Positions 51,342 through 61,300 of a DNA stretch of 64,000 nt are shown piece by piece. The stretch covers positions 124,001 through 188,000 of the forward strand of contig JAFQEA010000002.1 of assembly GCA_017399185.1 (NCBI GenBank). Reading direction: 5' to 3'. The notes beneath the pieces were generated by a model that made no database searches, was not told the DNA's origin, and saw only the letters and a program-made list of their open reading frames with translations. Numbering within the stretch: position 1 is the stretch's first letter; each line of letters begins with the position of its first letter. Origin of the DNA: Clostridia bacterium. GTDB lineage: Bacteria > Bacillota > Clostridia > Christensenellales > Borkfalkiaceae. The position numbers and the translations under genes were made by a program.

Positions 51342-53885
51342 TTAACCCAAGTTGCCCATATTGCCGTAGTAAGGTGGCGTTACGGTTTCGTTATACGCGC
51401 TGCCCATACGGTAAACGTTAAATTGGGTAAACTTGACGTTTGCGTTGTTGTCAAACACCCTTAAGTAGTCAGAGTTGCCGTATTTAGGATAAATCCTTGT
51501 TGTAAAGCTTATAAGCCCGTCAACGTAAACTTCTAGCATTGAGCGGTCTAACAGGATTGTTACTTCATATTTGTTCTTTACGCGCCCCCAAGTATAGCTT
51601 GGTTGACGGCTAACGTAGTCAAGTAATGAAGATTGGTTTCTTTCAACCAAAACGCCGTCGTTTGAGAATCTGATTTCAGTTCTTTCGGTCTTGCCGTCAA
51701 CAACGTTTGGATTGTATCTTAAGTAAATACCTGCAGAGTATTGTGGGCTTGTTGGTGCAAGCTCGATTGTTGCCCTGATTTCTAATAAATCGCCACGGAT
51801 GTGTGAAATTGCATTATTGATTTCTTCAGCTGTTTTGCCTTCGCCGCTGTAAGTATATAAGGTTTCTTCTCTTAATGATTCTACTTCCCTTACAGGCTCG
51901 CGGATAACTTCCCTGCCGTCGTCTGAAAGCCATAATTCAAGCGGAATTGCAAAGTTGTGTGCCCAGCCTGCCGTTGCGTTTTGTGCAGTACCTGCGTCCT
52001 TACCCTGCGCGATAGCGTACATGATAGTTCTGCCTTGCTCGTAGCTTGTTCTGCCTTGTGCAACGTCTTCTTCGGTTAAGAAGCAATGGCCGTTCTGACC
52101 TGTATATACGCCCCTGCCTAAATCAAATAATTTTGGTTGGTGGTCGTCAGGGATAAATCTGCAGGTGTTCTTATCAAACGTACCAATCCAATAGTAGCAG
52201 TCAACGATATAGCCGTCAACCGTGTATTGTGGGCAGTCGAATAAGATATATTTTGTCTGTGAGCCGTCTTTTGTGGTGATAGGAAGCATTACTACGCATT
52301 CCCAGTGTGCGCCTTGTTCAGGATATCTGCCGAAATCACATTGATATAAATAGCCACGGTATTCCCATTCACGCATGTTTTCCGACGTGTAAACAAGCGC
52401 AGAACCGCCTGCACCCGGGATTGACGTTGAAACCATCATATAATACGTGCCGTCGTCGTACCAAACGAACGGGTCACGGAATTGCTCTCTTTCGCCTTGA
52501 GAGTTGTCGTTAGGCTGTGTGATAACAAGCTTGTCTTCAATAACCCAATCTGATAAGTATGGGTCGTCAGGGTCTTTTGCGTGTGCAAACGCAACGTTCT
52601 GACCGCCGTGGTTTGGATTACCGTACAAGTTAGTACCTGCCGTGATAGCAAGCCAAGGTGTGCCGTCAGGACCGATGCACGCGCCGCCCGTCCAGATACC
52701 TTCAGGGCAAATGCCAGCGGTTGGAACGACAGCATCCTTTACAGCCTTCCAATGAATCATATCTTCGCTGACAAGGTGACCCCAGCGGATTTGTGACCAG
52801 TATGGACCTGCAGGGTTATGCTGATAGAATACGTGATACATACCCTTGTAGTAGAATGGTGAGTGTGGCTCGTTCATCCAAACTGCAGGTGGGATTGCGT
52901 GATATTGCGGACGGTAACGGTCTCCTTCGTAAACGGAAGAGTCTAAAGCAATATCCTTCCAATCAAGCGCAGGGTGTTGACCGTTATAGTCTGTGTCGTT
53001 ATAAATATTGTTAACCTGCTTTGGATTTAAAGCTGAAGCGTAAATGCTTACTTCGTCCAACAAGCCGGAAATCATTTGTCTTTTAATACCAAATTCAATT
53101 TGTGGGTTAACGTAGCAACCTATGCGTAAAGGCTCTTCGGTGTAGATAATGCTTGTCGCAACAAGCTCGGGAATAATTGCTTCGTAAGACTTTTCGCCGT
53201 TGAAAAATAGTGCAATATAGCCTGTTTCGCCGTCAAAGGAAACTGCTACGTGTGACCATTGGTATAATGGTAAAGCGTTCAACGGATCGTAAAAACCAAC
53301 GACGAAGTCTTCTTCGGTTTCGCTGTTATGAAGCGCTAACTGAACGCCCCAAAGACCTAATCTGCCATAGCCTAATAAAAAGCCTTCGCACATTTCGATA
53401 TCGCCTTTGTTGATAATGGAAGTCATACGCGTATGACCTGCCGCGTCAGAGTTGCCGTCGTAATGAACGATATTTTCAAAAACCCTTGGTGCAACCCAAG
53501 CAGACATTGTTATTGCCTGTGACGGTGCGTAAAAGTCTCTGTTGACGATATTGTTTGAAAACCCGTCCATATACAAAGCGTTACCCTTTACACCGCGTCT
53601 TCTTAACGGGTCGTTAGGTTCTTTGAAAAGATTGCTTGCGTTTTGTTGATTGAAAACGTAATTGATTGTGTAATCCTTACCGCTGACAGATTCCTTGGCA
53701 AGACTACCTGTAGATTCGTCAAGCGAATAATGAAGCGCAAGCGTGCTTTTTTGTGCTGGTGGATTGTTGTTATTGCCGCCGCTGCTGCTTGTCGGTGGGT
53801 TTTGTTGACCCTTACCGCAGCCTGCCAAAATACCAACTAACATAACCAGAACTATTAATAATGATAAACGTTTATTAAATTTCAT
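51342..53885 (-). CDS. GH32 lipoprotein with N-terminal LamG-like module and variant active site
   Basis: An 847-residue lipoprotein (lipobox AGC, Cys23; Pro/Asn/Ser linker). Residues about 49-300 form a LamG/concanavalin-like module (AMSAWVAPRV, YQWSHVAVSFDG, ISGLLDEVSIY). Residues about 318-847 are GH32 with C-terminal sandwich. The RDP (Asp471) and EC (Glu529) motifs are present, but the nucleophile motif is WMNEPHS rather than WMNDPNG: Glu339 in place of the usual Asp. Thus either a subgroup with Glu nucleophile or a binding protein. Exo- or endo-fructanase activity is not decidable. GAGGAC precedes the ATG; it follows the permease gene by 6 bp. Confidence 0.8.
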   Translation of the reverse strand: MKFNKRLSLLIVLVMLVGILAGCGKGQQNPPTSSSGGNNNNPPAQKSTLALHYSLDESTGSLAKESVSGKDYTINYVFNQQNASNLFKEPNDPLRRRGVKGNALYMDGFSNNIVNRDFYAPSQAITMSAWVAPRVFENIVHYDGNSDAAGHTRMTSIINKGDIEMCEGFLLGYGRLGLWGVQLALHNSETEEDFVVGFYDPLNALPLYQWSHVAVSFDGETGYIALFFNGEKSYEAIIPELVATSIIYTEEPLRIGCYVNPQIEFGIKRQMISGLLDEVSIYASALNPKQVNNIYNDTDYNGQHPALDWKDIALDSSVYEGDRYRPQYHAIPPAVWMNEPHSPFYYKGMYHVFYQHNPAGPYWSQIRWGHLVSEDMIHWKAVKDAVVPTAGICPEGIWTGGACIGPDGTPWLAITAGTNLYGNPNHGGQNVAFAHAKDPDDPYLSDWVIEDKLVITQPNDNSQGEREQFRDPFVWYDDGTYYMMVSTSIPGAGGSALVYTSENMREWEYRGYLYQCDFGRYPEQGAHWECVVMLPITTKDGSQTKYILFDCPQYTVDGYIVDCYYWIGTFDKNTCRFIPDDHQPKLFDLGRGVYTGQNGHCFLTEEDVAQGRTSYEQGRTIMYAIAQGKDAGTAQNATAGWAHNFAIPLELWLSDDGREVIREPVREVESLREETLYTYSGEGKTAEEINNAISHIRGDLLEIRATIELAPTSPQYSAGIYLRYNPNVVDGKTERTEIRFSNDGVLVERNQSSLLDYVSRQPSYTWGRVKNKYEVTILLDRSMLEVYVDGLISFTTRIYPKYGNSDYLRVFDNNANVKFTQFNVYRMGSAYNETVTPPYYGNMGNLG

Positions 53886-53891
53886 AAGTCC

Positions 53892-54812
53892 TCACATCTT
53901 AAGCCCGGCGGTGCCAAAGCCTTGTACAATGTATTTTTGTGCCGCAACGTAAATTACGAAGATAGGTATACTCGTTATTACCAGCGAAGCCATAATCTCG
54001 CCCGTGGTAATGCCTTCGATACTCTTAATGGTGATAAGTGCCGTTTGAATAGGTAGTAGTGGCCACGTGCCGTCGTCAGCCGACGGTAAAATCATTGACG
54101 GCCACAGATAATCGTTCCAAACGCCGATAAAGCAGAAAACTGCTACCGTTGCTATAATGGGCTTTGACAAAGGCATTATTACCTTGGTGAAAATATCAAG
54201 GGTGTTTGCCCCGTCAATGCGGGCAGCTTCTTCGTATTCCTTTGGAATATTCTGGAAAAACTGCGTGAATAGGAAAACGTTAAATATACTGATTGCTGCA
54301 GGAAGTATAACCCCCACAACTGACATTTGCTGCTTTAGACCAAGCATGATTTTTACGATTGAGTAAAGCGGAATAATTGAAGTTTCTACCGGTACGACTA
54401 TAAGGAAGATAATAAGGAAGGATAATAAGCCCTTACCGGGGAAGCGTAGCTTTGCCATAACGTATCCCGCAAGCCCGTTTATAAGCACGTTAAGCACGAT
54501 AACGATTGCGGCGTATATAAAGCTGTTTAAAGCGTATTTCCAGATATCGTAATCAAGTAAAACACTTTTATAGTTTGCAAACGCCGTTGACATATTTGCA
54601 AAGTCGGGTAGGAACATTTTTAACGTCCCTACGCTTTCAGCGTAAGCCGTTTCGCTTTTGGTTGAAGTTGCCAGCATATAAACAATCGGGAACAGGAAAA
54701 TCAACGATAGGATTACCCCGACGATATGATAGATAACTTCTTTAACGGTCTTTTTAACAGGTGTTTTATTAGGTCTAAAGTTAGGTAACTCTTTTGCCAA
54801 GCGTTTATCCAT
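53892..54812 (-). CDS. ABC sugar permease, MalG/MsmG type
   Basis: A 306-residue inner membrane protein with six helices and the cytoplasmic EAA loop EEAARIDGANTLDIFTKVIMP, which docks the ATPase. The C-terminal QKYIVQGFGTAGLK is typical of this subfamily. Forms the import channel together with the preceding permease. Begins 1 bp after the other permease stop. No ATPase gene lies in the window; a shared MsmX-like ATPase is expected. Confidence 0.92.
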   Translation of the reverse strand: MDKRLAKELPNFRPNKTPVKKTVKEVIYHIVGVILSLIFLFPIVYMLATSTKSETAYAESVGTLKMFLPDFANMSTAFANYKSVLLDYDIWKYALNSFIYAAIVIVLNVLINGLAGYVMAKLRFPGKGLLSFLIIFLIVVPVETSIIPLYSIVKIMLGLKQQMSVVGVILPAAISIFNVFLFTQFFQNIPKEYEEAARIDGANTLDIFTKVIMPLSKPIIATVAVFCFIGVWNDYLWPSMILPSADDGTWPLLPIQTALITIKSIEGITTGEIMASLVITSIPIFVIYVAAQKYIVQGFGTAGLKM

Positions 54813-54813
54813 A

Positions 54814-55788
54814 TTACTTCTTCTCCCTAAAAATTCTGCGTTGAATAAAGGTAATGCCGCCGATGAATATCGTCATAAGCAGCGCAACCGCCGATGAATA
54901 CCCTACCCAGCGTTCGGTGTAGCCCTTGTTATACATATAGTATGATAAGGTTACCGTGTGGTCCATATACCCCGTCATTAACATTGGTTGGGTTAATATT
55001 CTGCAAGCGCCGATAAATACCGTTATTAATATGTAAACAAAGGTTGAACGTAAACCAACCCAGGTTACAAGCCAAAACTTACGCCACCAGTTTGCCCCGT
55101 CTAAAGCGGCTGCTTCATAAAGGTCTTTACGGATGTTTGAAAGGCCCGAAAGGAAAATCAGCATCTGATAACCGCACCCCTGCCAAGCGCTCAACACTAT
55201 GATACACGGCATAGCGGTTTTCGGGTCACGCAGCCAATCGCGCGGCGGAACGTTAAATATACCCAAAATGGAATTTAACAATCCATTTGGACCCGGTGCT
55301 AAAATCTGTTCCCATAAAAATGCCGTAACCGATAGTGAGATTACAACGGGGGCGAAAAAGCATACCTTGAAAATTTTACTGCCAATCCCTGCCCTGTTTA
55401 CAAAAAGGGCAAGCAAAAGCGCAAGGCCAATTTGAAGCGGAACTACGCCTACAACGAAGGTAATCGTGTTCTTGATTGCGTTATAAAGCGTGCCTTTTGT
55501 TGAAAGCTCTTCAAAAAAGTCTTTGAAATTCTGGAAGTATACTATATTAATGTTGTTTGGTCTTAATAAATAATAATCGGTGAAAGCATAGCCAAGTGAA
55601 TATAATATTGGCAGCATTATAAACACAAAGGCAAGGATTACCGCCGGCAAAAGCATTAAATACGCCGTTAGCGAAGATTTGAAGCGGTAAACCACCTTAC
55701 GCTTTTTTGCGGTGGCTAAATCGTACACGACAAAGCCACCGAAAGCGATTATGAATAATACCAAGATAATTAATGATGTTTTAAGCAT
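54814..55788 (-). CDS. ABC sugar permease, MalF/MsmF type
   Basis: A 324-residue permease with an extra N-terminal helix and the EAA loop YEAAALDGANWWRKFW. Lies between the sugar-binding lipoprotein gene (25 bp upstream) and the second permease. AAAGGA precedes the ATG. Predicted substrate: fructo-oligosaccharides, from context. Confidence 0.92.
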   Translation of the reverse strand: MLKTSLIILVLFIIAFGGFVVYDLATAKKRKVVYRFKSSLTAYLMLLPAVILAFVFIMLPILYSLGYAFTDYYLLRPNNINIVYFQNFKDFFEELSTKGTLYNAIKNTITFVVGVVPLQIGLALLLALFVNRAGIGSKIFKVCFFAPVVISLSVTAFLWEQILAPGPNGLLNSILGIFNVPPRDWLRDPKTAMPCIIVLSAWQGCGYQMLIFLSGLSNIRKDLYEAAALDGANWWRKFWLVTWVGLRSTFVYILITVFIGACRILTQPMLMTGYMDHTVTLSYYMYNKGYTERWVGYSSAVALLMTIFIGGITFIQRRIFREKK

Positions 55789-55813
55789 TTTTTCCTTTAG
55801 GCAAAGTTAAATT

Positions 55814-57148
55814 TTAGTTGAGTTTTTTAAGTCTGTCCATTTCAGCTTGTAAAGTATTTGTTGCTGAATTCAAAAGTGAAGATACTTCGTTTGTGCCTAA
55901 ACCTGCGATTACTTGGTTAAAGGTTAATGAGAAGGTTGGGTAAGCAACCGTTACAGGGCGTTCTCTGCCGCTTACTTCTAATTGCTTAAGTAACGTGTAT
56001 TCAGGTGAACCGACAGCGTAATTTGTAACAACGTCCTTACGTGCAGGGATCATACCCGTTGCGTCTGTTATTGCTTTTGAGCTTTCTGCCGAAGTCATCC
56101 AGTTAAGAAGCTCAACGATAGCGGTTTTATCTGTGTGGTGGTTGTTTGTGATTGCGTAAGACCAGCTGCCCGTTGCACTTGCGGCAACTACGTCCTTTGG
56201 ATATGGTAATAAGCCCCAGTCATCGCGTGAAGCAAAGTTGTCCCTGTACTTATTGTCAAGGTCAGGAATAGTCCAGCCTGAAGATAAGTACATACCAACC
56301 TTTTCTGTGAAGAAGTCTGTTGGACCGATTGCGTAAGAAGTGTAGCCTGCACTGATTAAGTCTTTAATGAATTGGAAGCCTTTTACGGTTGCACTTGAGT
56401 TGTAATAACCTGTTGCCGTATAGCCGTCAGTAGAAGTGAATTCACCGCCGGCAGCATAAATAAACGGATATAATAAATATGGTGCAGTTTCGTCCTTTGT
56501 TGCGTCAATACGCATATCTACAGGGATTTTGCCGAAGGATTTAAGTCTTGAGCAAACGTCTTTGAATTGAGCAAAATTCCAAGGATTTTCTGCTGTGAAA
56601 GCGCTTACGTCAATACCTGCGTTGCGGAAGATTTTCTTGTTGTAGAAAAAGCCTGCGCTTGATTCTTGAATCGGTAAGCCGTATAAGCCGCCGTTGTATT
56701 TGTTGAGTGAGTAGAATTTTTCCTGTTCACTTGCAGGGATTAAGCCGCTGATATCATAAAGTAAACCGGATTTTGCATAAGCAGCCGTGTTTGGTGCGTC
56801 AAACGTAATAATGTCTGCAAGCGTGCCTTCTAACTGGTTGTTTAAAAGCTCTGTTTCGTAGCCGGAAGCACCTGCACTACGTGCTTTAAACACGCCTTGC
56901 GCTTTAATGTTTCTGTCCTTATACGCAGCGTTAAATGCATTTAATCTTTTTTGATAAGCCTGACCTTCTGTTGAAGACTTATCAACGTGGAACATAATTT
57001 TTACAATAGTGTTGCCTTCAGCGTCAACAGCGGGTGGTGTGCCGCCAGGTGTGTCGCCGCCACCTGGATTATCACCGCAAGCGGTAAATCCAAATGCCAT
57101 TACGCAGACAAGCATAATTGAAAGAATTGAGACTAAAAGTTTTTTCAT
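55814..57148 (-). CDS. Sugar-binding lipoprotein of the ABC importer
   Basis: A 444-residue family 1 solute-binding protein. The start MKKLLVSIL is chosen because AAAGGAGA lies 5-6 nt before it and it gives a proper signal peptide with lipobox TAC; the open frame runs 38 codons further upstream without support. A Gly/Pro/Thr linker is followed by the periplasmic-binding fold (KIMFHVDKSS, GLYGLPIQESSAGFFYN, then WSYAITNNHH). Captures fructo-oligosaccharides for the two permeases, by context. It has its own candidate promoter, overlapped by a 25-bp inverted repeat, after the LacI gene. Confidence 0.9.
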   Translation of the reverse strand: MKKLLVSILSIMLVCVMAFGFTACGDNPGGGDTPGGTPPAVDAEGNTIVKIMFHVDKSSTEGQAYQKRLNAFNAAYKDRNIKAQGVFKARSAGASGYETELLNNQLEGTLADIITFDAPNTAAYAKSGLLYDISGLIPASEQEKFYSLNKYNGGLYGLPIQESSAGFFYNKKIFRNAGIDVSAFTAENPWNFAQFKDVCSRLKSFGKIPVDMRIDATKDETAPYLLYPFIYAAGGEFTSTDGYTATGYYNSSATVKGFQFIKDLISAGYTSYAIGPTDFFTEKVGMYLSSGWTIPDLDNKYRDNFASRDDWGLLPYPKDVVAASATGSWSYAITNNHHTDKTAIVELLNWMTSAESSKAITDATGMIPARKDVVTNYAVGSPEYTLLKQLEVSGRERPVTVAYPTFSLTFNQVIAGLGTNEVSSLLNSATNTLQAEMDRLKKLN

Positions 57149-57203
57149 ACATTTCTCCTTTATCAGCTTTTGCTGTTTTATATTTATCAAAATTATTATT
57201 GTA

Positions 57204-57232
57204 ATAATGTAGATTGCGTTTGAGAAACTCAA
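57204..57232 (-). promoter_or_regulatory. Candidate promoter of the ABC importer genes
   Basis: Minus-strand TTGAGT (57227-57232), 17 bp, CATTAT (57204-57209), between lacI and the binding-protein gene. The -35 lies within an inverted repeat. Confidence 0.5.
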
Positions 57233-57238
57233 ACGCAA
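57214..57238. promoter_or_regulatory. 25-bp inverted repeat, candidate LacI operator
   Basis: TTGCGTTTGAG-AAA-CTCAAACGCAA has 11-bp perfect arms and overlaps the -35 of the candidate importer promoter. Not the usual CG-centred LacI site, so a transcript hairpin is an alternative. Confidence 0.5.
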
Positions 57239-57256
57239 AAGGGATATCCCTTTTGC
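57235..57256. promoter_or_regulatory. 22-bp perfect palindrome
   Basis: GCAAAAGGGAT / ATCCCTTTTGC is a perfect palindrome that abuts the previous inverted repeat. It lies 15 bp after the lacI stop codon. Could be a second operator or the stem of a lacI terminator, though its T-run is short. Confidence 0.5.
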
Positions 57257-57270
57257 TAACATTAGCCGTT

Positions 57271-58245
57271 TTATGCGTTTTTTGTGGTTGTGCCAAGCAC
57301 AAACTTTGTTTTTAAAACCGTCCTGATACAGGTTTCTTCCTTGCGGATTTTCTTGATAAGAAGTGAAACTGCTTGTCTTGCCATTTCTTCGATAGGCTGT
57401 TCGATACAGGTAAGGTTCGCAATGCCCCAGGGCTTAAAAATCCCGTCGTAAGAAATAATCTGTAAGTCTTCAGGTATCTTTTTGCCAAGCTCGGTTGCGG
57501 CTTCGTAAAGGAATTGCGATAGCGTGTATCCCGAAACGAACACGCCGTCAACGTCGCTATACTTTTCCAAAAAGCCCGCAACAACGGTTGCTTCTTCGCC
57601 GTGCTTCATTACTTCGTTAACTATACGCACGGGCATATCGTGCTTTTTCATAACGTCAAGATAAGCCCTTTCCCTTTCGGTAACTTCTGACTTAACTTCG
57701 GGCTTTGAGCCTAAAAACGCAATCCTTTTAGCACCGCGCTTTATCATGTATTCAATAGCCTTTGTGGTTGAATCGTAGTTATCGCTGGTAACGTAAGGCG
57801 TGCTTTCGCCAAACGCCCTGTCTATCGAGATAATAGGACAGTTATCAAGCTCCTTTTCGTCGTGCATATAGTGTGTAACGAATACTGCGCCGTCAACTTC
57901 CCTATGCTTGATTTTTTTGATAATTTCGGCTTCTCTTTCAACCCTTTGCTGTGAAGAAACCAAAATCACCGAGTACCCGAATTTATCAGCTTCGTCTTCA
58001 ATATAGTACGCCAGCTTTGCAAAAAATGGGTGATTTACAACGGGAACGAGTAACGCAATAATGCGCGTTGCGTTGCGCCTTAACTGCATTGCCATATTGT
58101 TTGGCTGATAGTTAAGGGTTTTCATTGCGTCAAGCACCTTTTCCCTTGTCTTTTGTCCAACGCCCTTTTCGTTATTGATAACCCTTGAAACAGTACCAAC
58201 GCCGACCCCTGCGTATTTTGCTATGTCTTTAATCGTGGTTGCCAT
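57271..58245 (-). CDS. LacI family regulator of the fructan locus
   Basis: A 324-residue regulator: N-terminal helix-turn-helix TIKDIAKYAGVGVGTVSRVIN, hinge-helix NNMAMQLRRN region, then a periplasmic-binding-protein-like effector domain (IALLVPVVNHPFFAKL, IISIDRAFGES, IISYDGI). Such repressors bind palindromic operators and release them on binding a sugar; here fructose or a short fructan would fit. AGGAG precedes the ATG. It lies between the exported GH32 gene and the importer genes on the same strand. Confidence 0.92.
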   Translation of the reverse strand: MATTIKDIAKYAGVGVGTVSRVINNEKGVGQKTREKVLDAMKTLNYQPNNMAMQLRRNATRIIALLVPVVNHPFFAKLAYYIEDEADKFGYSVILVSSQQRVEREAEIIKKIKHREVDGAVFVTHYMHDEKELDNCPIISIDRAFGESTPYVTSDNYDSTTKAIEYMIKRGAKRIAFLGSKPEVKSEVTERERAYLDVMKKHDMPVRIVNEVMKHGEEATVVAGFLEKYSDVDGVFVSGYTLSQFLYEAATELGKKIPEDLQIISYDGIFKPWGIANLTCIEQPIEEMARQAVSLLIKKIRKEETCIRTVLKTKFVLGTTTKNA

Positions 58246-58311
58246 TTTTCTCTCCTAACCGTAAAAGTTTTTAATAATGATTGAGTAAAGCCCTTCAATA
58301 CGATTAAGTGT

Positions 58312-61300
58312 TTATTCAAGCGTTACGTTAACGGTCTTATCGCCGTTGATAACGATTGTATTATTGTCCTTTGTCAATAATGAAGCGTCTATTGTTAACG
58401 TGTAATTTCTTAACTTATACTGACCGCTTGTAAGCTGTGTGCCGTTTAAGGTAACTGTGTTTACCTTTACGTTACCTAAATAGATAACTGCGTTACAGCC
58501 CTTTTGGATAGTCAAGCTCTTTAAAGCCGTTTGTGTAACGCCCGTTACGGTTACCGTGAATTCATAAGCCGTAGTGCCGCCAACAGCCTTGAAGGTGTAC
58601 GTGCCAACGGATAAAAGTTCAAAGTATCTTGCGTCGATGACAAGGCTTCTGCCGTTGCAGGTAAAGAAGGCGTTATCTACCCTTACGTTGCATAAGGTCT
58701 TGTTGTAAAGTGCCGTTACAGCCTGTCTTGAATCGCCCACAACCGTTAAGCTGCCCGTGCCGTTATAGGTGTATTTATCGTTGAAGTTAGCAACTGATTT
58801 GAACGCTGCCGTACCCGAGTAAACGTTTAAGCCGAATAAGCCTTGCTTTGGCTCGTTTTCGCCTAAAACGACGTCGATAGCAAGATTGCCGTTTATGTAA
58901 GCTTTAACCTTGTTGCCCATTGCTTCAACCCTTAAAACGACGTTTGACGTGTTTACGTTAGGTGCGCTTGCCCTGCCGATTTCGCCGTTTTGCGACCACA
59001 TCTTAACGATTCTTTCGTTGTTGTCGTAGTTAAAGATAATGTATTGGCTCATATCAGCGTTTGCCCTGAAGATAAACGCAGCGGCAACAGCGTCTAATGA
59101 GAACGCAACCGAGCAGTTAAAGTCACTTGCGCTCTGGCTTGATAAAATGTAGCCGTCGCCTGCAGGACTTGACGCAACGATTTGATTTTCCTTTGCTATC
59201 CACGTGCCTGAAATTATGCCGTCGGCGCTGAAAGGTATATCGCTGTCGATTGTGCCTTCGTAAACCGTTACGTCAATGCATCTTGTTTGGTTGCCGCAAG
59301 TAACCACAAGGCTTGCCTTACCCGGCTTTACAGCCTTTAAGTTAACGCCGCCTATTGTGTTTTCAAGCTCAACCACGTCGCTACCGCTTTCCAAGCTCCA
59401 GTTGATTGCATCACCTGAAGTTGAGTAAGCCGTTACAGACTTTTCTAAAGTAATAAGGGTGTCCAACTCAACGGCTTCGTCGCTGACGTATAAAACCGTT
59501 TCGCCTTCAATTTGGGCTTCGTCACGCCAAATAGTGCCGATTTCATTAACCGTTAAGCTTTCAACGGTTACAGGCTTATCAACCGAAAGCTGTGCGCCAA
59601 CCGAGTAGGGTGAAGCCAACGTTAATACGTAGAAAGGAATCTTGAAGTCGTCACAGAAGACTTCCAAGCCGCCGTTATCGGACAGAATATAGAAGTTTTG
59701 TTCGCCTGCGCTTCTTGGACCTGACGTATATCTGAAGCGATAGTCTTTAATGTTTAAGCCTGCTGAAGACGTAAATCTGCGGTCAACAAAGTAACCTTCT
59801 TCCTTGGTCCAGCCGATTTCCGTGTATTCGTTTTCGCCAACGTTAATCTTGATTGAAATTGACGCGTCGTCAGGGTTTGAAACGCTTAAAGCCATTTCAA
59901 ATATATGTGTGTTTACGCTTGCCAAAAGGTTTTGACTTGCGCTGTTAATTTCTTTGTTGTTGATTGTGATAAGCTCTTTTTTATCAAAGGCCGTGCTGTC
60001 TTTAATGATAGGCGTTTGGGTTAAGATATAGCCGTTGCCTTCTTTAGCCAAGCCCCAAACGACAGGCATTGTCATACCGCTGCCGTTCCAGACCTTTCTT
60101 GCGTTTGCGTAAATACCGCTGTCTGTCGTCGCAGGTACGCCTGCAAACCAGCTTAAGGATACAATCTTACCAAAATAATCACTGCTTTCATCCCTTATGC
60201 TGAAGGTTTGCGTTGCGTATGAGTCCGGACCGAAGTCCATTACCTGGAAATCGCCCTGGTCGATTGCACCGCCGTTTCTATCGGTAAATACAATGTGGTT
60301 TCCGTCATAGCTTAACTTACCAACTATGTATTCCCTTGCCGTTAAGGATAAAACCGTGTAAACGTTGCCGTCGTCTGCAGTTAAGGTAACAACGTCAGGA
60401 CATTCAGGTGTTTGCGCAACGAATTGACCTGCGTATTCCCAATCCAAAAGGTTAGCAGATTTCATAAACCAAACTTTGTTTTCCTGCTGACCGGTAACAA
60501 CCATACCCCAAAGGGTGGTTTTGCCGTTTTCAACCACTACGGGGAAAACTTTAGGGTCACGGCAAGCAACCTTGTGGTGTATGCCGTCAGCGCCCGTTGC
60601 AACCGTTTGTGGGATAAGCTTACGCTTTGTCCAGGTCATACCGCCGTCGTCGCTGGACATAATCATTTGGTCCTGCATACCGCCGTCACGGGTGTAGAAG
60701 GCAATAATACCGTTGCCCTGACCTTGTGGGAACCAATTTAACTGGTCGATAGCTTGGCTATCGCCTTTTCTGTATTCGTACGCAGAGCCTGACCACATAA
60801 GACCAACGCCGCTACCCCAGTCTTCGTCCGGGAACAAGCAGATTGGTAATAATTCCCAATGTGCAAGGTCAGTGCTTCTTGCGTGACCCCAATACATATC
60901 ACTCCAATAGTTGCTGTATGGGTGGTGTTGGTAATATAAGTGGTAATAGCCGTCGTAATAAACTAAACCGTTAGGGTCGTTATTCCAATGTGCGTATTGT
61001 GAAAAATGATATTGGTTACGATATAATTCGGTATAGTATGAATAGTCGCTCTTGCCGTAGTAAATATCAGCAAAGGTAACCTTTGAGTTAAAGCAGTTAA
61101 AGCCAATCTGACCGCCGCCGTAGGTTGCGTTTTCAGGTAAAAGCTCTAACTCGTCAAGCTTAATAACCCTGTCAACGCCGAATCTGCGGATATTATCTGC
61201 ATAAAACTCTGCGTAAACGCCGTCGCTTTCAGGGGTAATAACGACTTTAAGCTGAACCTTATCTAAAGTAGCAACCTTGCCGCCAACCAAGCGTCTTTCG

